From: Arthrobacter sp. V1I7 | Lineage (GTDB): Bacteria > Actinomycetota > Actinomycetes > Actinomycetales > Micrococcaceae | Direction: 5' to 3' | DNA: 64,000 bases | Assembly (NCBI RefSeq): GCF_030817015.1 | Contig: NZ_JAUSYS010000001.1 | Span: 1,550,001-1,614,000, forward strand | Part shown: piece after piece, positions 59,078 through 64,000 of the stretch | Layout of the letters: each line of letters opens with the position of its first letter | Position numbering within the stretch: the first letter of the stretch is position 1 | The notes under the pieces: model-generated | What the model was told of the DNA's origin: nothing | What the model saw: only the letters and a program-made list of their open reading frames with translations | Database searches by the model: none | Program-made: the position numbers and the translations under genes

Positions 59078-62000
59078 ATGACTTATTACCCGAAGGCCTC
59101 CGCCGCGCTCTCCGGCGCAGGCGCCCACCCCGTCGCTTCCAACACCTCCGGTGTGCCGGCCTCCGTGAAGTTCCCGGAAATCGAAGAGCGCATCCTCAAG
59201 TACTGGGACGAGGACGGTACCTTCCAGGCCAGCATCGACCAGCGGGACTCCGAGTTGCCGGGTGGAAAGCGCGGCAGCAACGAATTCGTCTTCTACGACG
59301 GCCCTCCCTTCGCCAACGGCCTGCCGCACTACGGCCACCTGCTGACCGGCTACGCCAAGGACCTCGTGGGCCGTTACCAGACCCAGCGCGGCCGCCGCGT
59401 CGAGCGCCGCTTCGGCTGGGACACCCACGGGCTGCCCGCCGAGCTCGAAGCCATGAAGCAGCTGGGCATGACGGACAAGACCCAGATCGAGGCCATGGGC
59501 ATCGACAAGTTCAACGACGCCTGCCGCGCCTCCGTGATGAAGTACGCCGACGAGTGGAAGAGCTATGTCACCCGCCAGGCCCGCTGGGTGGACTTCGACA
59601 ACGACTACAAGACGCTGAACGTCGAGTACATGGAGTCCGTGCTCTGGGCCTTCAAGCAGCTGCACGAAAAGGGCCTCACCTACAACGGCTACCGCGTGCT
59701 CCCGTACTGCTGGAAGGACGAGACGCCGCTGTCCAACCATGAACTGCGGATGGACGACGACGTCTACAAGAACCGCCAGGACCAGACCGTCACGGTGACC
59801 TTCCCGATCACGGCAGGGGAGTCGGAGCTGTCCAGGCAGCTCGCCGGCGTGCAGGCGCTCGCCTGGACCACGACGCCGTGGACGCTGCCCACCAATGCGG
59901 CGCTCGCCGTCGGGCCTTCCATCACGTACGTGGTCCTGCCGGCCGGACCCAACGGCGTCAAGGCCGCTTCCGCGGACGCACCTGTCACCGGCAGCTTCCT
60001 GCTGGCCGCCGAACTGCTCGGCGCCTACGCCAAGGATCTCGGCTACGGCGACGGCGCCGAGGGTGTAGCCGCAGCCGAGGCCGCGGTCACCTCCAGCCAC
60101 ACCGGCGCCGAACTCGAGGGCCTCTCCTACGAGCCCCTCTGGGACTACTTCGCCGACGACGAGAAGTACGGCAACCAGAACGCCTGGCGCATCCTCGTGG
60201 CCGACTACGTCACCACCACCGACGGTACCGGCCTCGTCCACCAGTCTCCCGCCTACGGTGAAGACGACCAGAAGGTCTGTGAAGAAGCCGGTATCCCCGT
60301 GGTCCTCTCCGTGGACGAAGGCGCGAAGTTCCTGCCGCTGTTCAGCCACGGCCCGCTCGCCGAGATCGCCGGCCTGCAGGTCTTCGAAGCCAACAAGCCC
60401 ATCACCCAGGTGCTGCGCGCCGAGGGCCGCCTGGTCCGCCTGGCCAGCTATGAGCACAGCTACCCGCACTGCTGGCGCTGCCGCAACCCGCTGATCTACC
60501 GCGCAGTGTCCTCCTGGTACGTCGAGGTCACCAAGTTCAGGGACCGGATGTCCGAGCTGAACCAGGACATCAACTGGATCCCGGGCAACGTCAAGGAGGG
60601 CCAGTTCGGCAAGTGGCTCGCCAACGCCCGGGACTGGTCCATCAGCCGCAACCGCTACTGGGGCAGCCCCATCCCGGTCTGGCAGTCCAGCGACCCGGAC
60701 TTCCCGCGTACCGACGTCTACGGCTCGCTCGCCGAGATCGAAGCCGACTTCGGCCGCCTGCCGCTGAACAAGGCCGGCGAGGTTGACCTGCACCGGCCCT
60801 TCATCGACGAACTGACCCGCCCGAACCCGGACGATCCCCGCCGCCCGGAGGAAGGCCAGTCCGTGATGCGCCGGGTCGAGGACGTCCTGGACGTCTGGTT
60901 CGACTCCGGTTCGATGCCCTACGGACAGGTCCACTACCCGTTCCAGAACGAGGAATGGTTCGACAGCCACAACCCGGCGGACTTCATCGTCGAGTACATC
61001 GGCCAGACGCGCGGCTGGTTCTACATGCTGCACATCCTCTCCACCGCGCTGTTCGACCGCCCGGCCTTCCGGAACGTCATCAGCCACGGCATCGTGCTCG
61101 GCTCGGACGGGCAGAAGATGTCCAAGAGCCTGCGCAACTACCCGGACGTCTCCGAGGTCCTGGACCGCGACGGCTCCGACGCGATGCGCTGGTTCCTGAT
61201 GTCCAGCCCGATCCTGCGCGGCGGCAACCTCGTGGTCACCGAACCGGGAATCCGCGACGGCGTCCGCCAGGTCATCCTCCCGCTGTGGAACGTGTACAGC
61301 TTCTTCACGCTGTACACGAACGCCTCCAACGGCGGGTCCGGCCATGACGCAAAGCTCCGCTACGACGGCTATGCCGACACGCTGGACCAGTACCTGATGG
61401 CCAACACCGGCGAACTGGTCCGCAACATGACCACTCAGCTGGACAGCTACGACATCTCCGGCGCGTGCGATGAACTCCGCAGCTACCTGGACATGCTCAC
61501 CAACTGGTACGTCCGCCGCAGCCGCCAGCGCTTCTTCGACGAGAACGCCGACGCCTTCGACGCGCTCTACACCGCCCTGGAGACCGTCTCCCGCGTGGCC
61601 GCCTCGCTGCTGCCGCTGGTCTCCGAGGAGATCTGGCGCGGCCTCACCGGCGGGCGCTCCGTGCACCTCGCCGACTGGCCGGATGCGGAACTCTTCCCGG
61701 CCAACCCGGGGCTCGTCGAGGCGATGGACCGGGTCCAGCAGATCTGCTCCACCGGATCCTCGCTGCGCAAGGCCGCCAACCTCCGCGTGCGCCTGCCGCT
61801 GCAGGAGCTCACCGTCGTGGCACCCGGCGCAGGCGCGCTGGAAGGCTTCGCCGCCGTCGTCGCCGACGAACTGAACCTGCGCCTGGTCCGCCTGCTCGAC
61901 GCCGAGAGCGCCGCCCCGGAGGAGTTCGGCATCGAACAGAAGCTCGTGGTGAACGCCCGGGCCGCGGGTCCGCGCCTGGGCAAGAACGTCCAGCAGGCCA

Positions 62001-62458
62001 TCAAGGGCTCCAAGTCCGGCGACTGGAGCGTGGACGACGCCGGGGTGGTCACCGCTGGCGGACTCGTGCTCGAACCGCAGGAGTACGCGCTGGAAACCGT
62101 CGTGGCTGAAGCCGCGGAGGGTGCAGGATCTGGTCCGGCCACAAGGGCGGCGGCTGTCCTGCCGGGCGGCGGCTTCGTGGTGCTCAACACCGAGGTCACG
62201 CCGGAACTGGAGGCCGAGGGCCTGGCACGCGACATGGTCCGCGCCATCCAGCAGGCCCGCAAGGACGCCGGACTCAACGTCAGCGACCGGATCGAAACCA
62301 CGGTGACCGCCCCGCAGGACGTCGTCGACGCGCTGCTGGCCAACGCCGACCTGGTCAAGGCCGAGACTCTCACAGTCCGGCTGGAGACTGTGCCGGCCGA
62401 CGTCAAGGAACCGCAGATCAACGTCGTGAAGACCGCCGTCGAAAAAGTAGAGGCCTAA
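59078..62458 (+). CDS. ileS: Isoleucyl-tRNA synthetase
   Basis: A 1126-residue class I synthetase. HIGH-type motif in [20 protein letters not shown] (about 76-95; HYGH) and KMSKS in [15 protein letters not shown] (about 681-695). The CP1 editing domain covers about 210-430, with [12 protein letters not shown]. The segment [18 protein letters not shown] and overall order match the eukaryote-like type of IleS common in actinobacteria, a type generally less sensitive to mupirocin. The ATG at 59078 is used because it lies seven bases after AGGA within the T-box sequestering stem. folC begins three bases after the stop. Confidence 0.96.
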   Translation: MTYYPKASAALSGAGAHPVASNTSGVPASVKFPEIEERILKYWDEDGTFQASIDQRDSELPGGKRGSNEFVFYDGPPFANGLPHYGHLLTGYAKDLVGRYQTQRGRRVERRFGWDTHGLPAELEAMKQLGMTDKTQIEAMGIDKFNDACRASVMKYADEWKSYVTRQARWVDFDNDYKTLNVEYMESVLWAFKQLHEKGLTYNGYRVLPYCWKDETPLSNHELRMDDDVYKNRQDQTVTVTFPITAGESELSRQLAGVQALAWTTTPWTLPTNAALAVGPSITYVVLPAGPNGVKAASADAPVTGSFLLAAELLGAYAKDLGYGDGAEGVAAAEAAVTSSHTGAELEGLSYEPLWDYFADDEKYGNQNAWRILVADYVTTTDGTGLVHQSPAYGEDDQKVCEEAGIPVVLSVDEGAKFLPLFSHGPLAEIAGLQVFEANKPITQVLRAEGRLVRLASYEHSYPHCWRCRNPLIYRAVSSWYVEVTKFRDRMSELNQDINWIPGNVKEGQFGKWLANARDWSISRNRYWGSPIPVWQSSDPDFPRTDVYGSLAEIEADFGRLPLNKAGEVDLHRPFIDELTRPNPDDPRRPEEGQSVMRRVEDVLDVWFDSGSMPYGQVHYPFQNEEWFDSHNPADFIVEYIGQTRGWFYMLHILSTALFDRPAFRNVISHGIVLGSDGQKMSKSLRNYPDVSEVLDRDGSDAMRWFLMSSPILRGGNLVVTEPGIRDGVRQVILPLWNVYSFFTLYTNASNGGSGHDAKLRYDGYADTLDQYLMANTGELVRNMTTQLDSYDISGACDELRSYLDMLTNWYVRRSRQRFFDENADAFDALYTALETVSRVAASLLPLVSEEIWRGLTGGRSVHLADWPDAELFPANPGLVEAMDRVQQICSTGSSLRKAANLRVRLPLQELTVVAPGAGALEGFAAVVADELNLRLVRLLDAESAAPEEFGIEQKLVVNARAAGPRLGKNVQQAIKGSKSGDWSVDDAGVVTAGGLVLEPQEYALETVVAEAAEGAGSGPATRAAAVLPGGGFVVLNTEVTPELEAEGLARDMVRAIQQARKDAGLNVSDRIETTVTAPQDVVDALLANADLVKAETLTVRLETVPADVKEPQINVVKTAVEKVEA

Positions 62459-62461
62459 GCC

Positions 62462-63820
62462 ATGACCGACGAATTCTCCGTAGAAAGTGTCTACGCCGAG
62501 CTGCTGGGCCGCGCCCCGGAAGACAAGATGGAACCGCGGCTGGCCCCGCTGCACCGTGCGATGGACATCCTGGGCGAGCCGAACAAGGCCTTCCCGATCA
62601 TCCACGTCACCGGCACCAACGGCAAAACCTCCACGGCGCGGATGATCGAGGCCGGGCTGCGCGCCCACGGCCTGAGCACCGGGCGGTACACGAGCCCGCA
62701 CCTGTCCAAGGTCACGGAGCGGATCAGCATCGACGGTGCCCCGGTCCCGGATGAGACCTTCGTCCGGATCTGGGACGAGATCCGCCCGTACCTGGAAATC
62801 GTGGACGGCGAGCTCGAGGCCGAGGGCCAGCCGCGCCTGACCTACTTCGAGTGCCTGACCATCCTGGGTTTCGCGGTCTTCGCCGACCAGCCCGTCAACG
62901 TGGCCGTGATCGAGGTGGGCCTCGGCGGCATCACCGACGCCACCAACGTCGGCGACGGCCAGGTCTTCGTGGTCACCCCGATCTCGCTGGACCACACGGA
63001 GCTCCTGGGTGACACCACCGAGGACATCGCGTACGAAAAAGCCGGCATCATCAAGCCGGGCGGCTTCCTCGTCAGCGCCGCGCAGCCGATGGACGCGGCC
63101 CAGGTCCTGCTGGAGAAGGCCAAGGAAGTCGGCGTGCCGTTCCGCTTCGAAGGGGTGGAGTTCGGCGTCGAATCCCGGACCGTCGCCGTCGGCGGCCAGC
63201 TGGTGAACATCCAGGGCATCGCCGGCCGGTACGAGGAACTGCTGGTGCCGCTGCACGGCGCGCACCAGGCCGAGAACGCCGCCGTCGCGATCGCCGCGCT
63301 GGAGGCGTTCTTCGGCGGCGAGAAGCCGCTCGACGCCGAGGTCCTGCAGGAGGCTTTCGCCACGGTCACGTCGCCCGGACGGCTCGAGGTGGTGCGCACC
63401 GCGCCGACCATTATCGTGGACGCGGCACACAACCCCGAAGGGATCCGGGTCTCCGCCGAGGCCATCCATGAGGCCTTCAGCTTCACGAAGCTCGTGGTGG
63501 TGGTCGGTGTCCTGAAGGACAAGGACGCCGAGGAGATCCTGCGGCAGCTCAAGGAGTCCCTGGGCGACCTCGCCGCCGAGTACTGCTTCACCCAGTCCAA
63601 CTCGCCCCGCGCCGTTCCGGCCGAGGACCTCGCGGAGATCGCCCAGGACCTGGGCTTCGGCGAGGACAACATCCACGTCGCCGACAAGCTCGACGACGCC
63701 CTGGAATGGGCGGTGGAACGCGCCGAAGCCAACGACGACCTGGCCGGCGGCGTCCTCGTCACCGGCTCCATCACGCTCGTGGCGGATGCCAGGATCCTGC
63801 TCGGAAAGGCGGACGGCTAA
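62462..63820 (+). CDS. folC: Folylpolyglutamate synthase / dihydrofolate synthase
   Basis: A 452-residue Mur-ligase-type ATP enzyme adding glutamate to folates. The P-loop is VTGTNGKTSTARMIEA (about 49-64), with SPHLSKVTERISIDG, the metal and ATP segment EVGLGGITDATNV, and the C-terminal domain with VVDAAHNPEGI (about 319-329). The ATG at 62462 lies three bases after the ileS stop, so it is cotranscribed and probably also under T-box influence at the RNA level. A DUF4233 gene follows, as usual in actinobacteria. Confidence 0.94.
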   Translation: MTDEFSVESVYAELLGRAPEDKMEPRLAPLHRAMDILGEPNKAFPIIHVTGTNGKTSTARMIEAGLRAHGLSTGRYTSPHLSKVTERISIDGAPVPDETFVRIWDEIRPYLEIVDGELEAEGQPRLTYFECLTILGFAVFADQPVNVAVIEVGLGGITDATNVGDGQVFVVTPISLDHTELLGDTTEDIAYEKAGIIKPGGFLVSAAQPMDAAQVLLEKAKEVGVPFRFEGVEFGVESRTVAVGGQLVNIQGIAGRYEELLVPLHGAHQAENAAVAIAALEAFFGGEKPLDAEVLQEAFATVTSPGRLEVVRTAPTIIVDAAHNPEGIRVSAEAIHEAFSFTKLVVVVGVLKDKDAEEILRQLKESLGDLAAEYCFTQSNSPRAVPAEDLAEIAQDLGFGEDNIHVADKLDDALEWAVERAEANDDLAGGVLVTGSITLVADARILLGKADG

Positions 63821-63823
63821 GCG

Positions 63824-64000
63824 ATGGCACGACTGACCAGAGCCCAGCGCGAATGGCGCCCGGGCATGCCCAGGAAACGCCGCTCCACCAAGGTCATGTT
63901 CGCCTCCACGGTGCTGCTGCTGGAAGCCTTCGTGGTACTCTTCGGCACGCTCGCGGTTTTCGGCCTCCGCCGGAACGAGTTTCCGCCGGTCCTGATCTTC
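63824..64000 (+). CDS. DUF4233 membrane protein, 3' end outside window
   Basis: The first 59 residues are visible: a basic N-terminus (MARLTRAQREWRPGMPRKRR) then a hydrophobic helix beginning MFASTVLLLEAFVVLFGTLA. This is the start of the DUF4233 proteins regularly encoded between folC and ndk in actinobacteria. ATG three bases after the folC stop. Function unknown. Confidence 0.8.
   Translation, partial: MARLTRAQREWRPGMPRKRRSTKVMFASTVLLLEAFVVLFGTLAVFGLRRNEFPPVLIF

Noticed and set aside
59060..63676. Minus-strand open frame of 1538 codons opposite ileS and folC
   Set aside because: It mirrors two certain genes in a GC-rich genome where the antisense frame tends to lack stops; its translation has no recognisable domain.

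Overview
The window is high-GC chromosomal DNA of an actinobacterium in the Micrococcaceae (Arthrobacter / Pseudarthrobacter type). This is inferred from the gene order tig-clpP1-clpP2-clpX, valS upstream of ileS-folC-DUF4233, the translational T-box before ileS, a mycobacterial-type MptB mannosyltransferase, the class A rnpB and the many leaderless starts. Most of it is ordinary housekeeping DNA. The accessory parts are 1-10 kb, 28.9-32.5 kb and a few small intergenic stretches.

Layout. 1-1.9 kb: 3' part of a rhamnosyltransferase-like protein and a small DUF6504-type gene. 1.9-12 kb: a sugar-acid catabolic block with an FAH-fold hydrolase, an IclR regulator, an MHS-type transporter, a D-2-hydroxyacid dehydrogenase, a beta-hydroxyacid dehydrogenase, gluconate 5-dehydrogenase (IdnO), L-idonate 5-dehydrogenase (IdnD), a GntR/FCD regulator and 6-phosphogluconate dehydrogenase. 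It reads as import and oxidation of an idonate/gluconate-like acid feeding the pentose phosphate pathway. Half-sites CTGTTCA/TGAACAG recur at the IclR gene, before the transporter and in the divergent dehydrogenase promoter. 12-24 kb: cysK-cysE, msrA, a NIF3 protein, a coiled-coil protein, yaaA, a slipin, rnpB, a probable small RNA or attenuator, a long GAPDH, a membrane-anchored HNH nuclease, a hydrolase, a frameshifted peptide deformylase, an acyl-CoA dehydrogenase and tRNA-His. 24-29 kb: orn, mptB, an internally deleted AlkD-like gene, map and a CorA transporter.

28.97-32.47 kb is a decayed, visibly less GC-rich island ending at tRNA-Arg(TCT). It holds a small hypothetical gene, a broken DUF6221-like gene, a 48-codon ORF without a standard start, a transposase N-terminal remnant and a frameshifted secreted BNR-type propeller protein. 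32.5-46 kb: ssb, a lipoprotein, ettA, tesB, glbO-mscS, an epimerase with an internal repeat insertion, OsmC-pepN, a DUF1648 membrane protein, rpiB and a Nei-type glycosylase, then tRNA-Gly and tRNA-Pro. 46-64 kb: tig-clpP1P2-clpX, a DsbA-like protein, a GH15 enzyme, valS, DUF488, an SDR, an EEP-family protein, T-box-ileS, folC and the start of a DUF4233 protein.

A window-wide signal is the spacing TANNNT-N6/7-(A/G)TG at 17 start sites, the signature of leaderless transcripts. It fixes several starts and exposes a 16-codon micro-ORF (20437-20487) whose stop overlaps the start of the HNH nuclease gene. The best candidates for something undescribed are that micro-ORF, the short terminator-ended RNA between rnpB and the GAPDH gene, and the degenerate 19-20 bp tandem repeat at 5281-5390.
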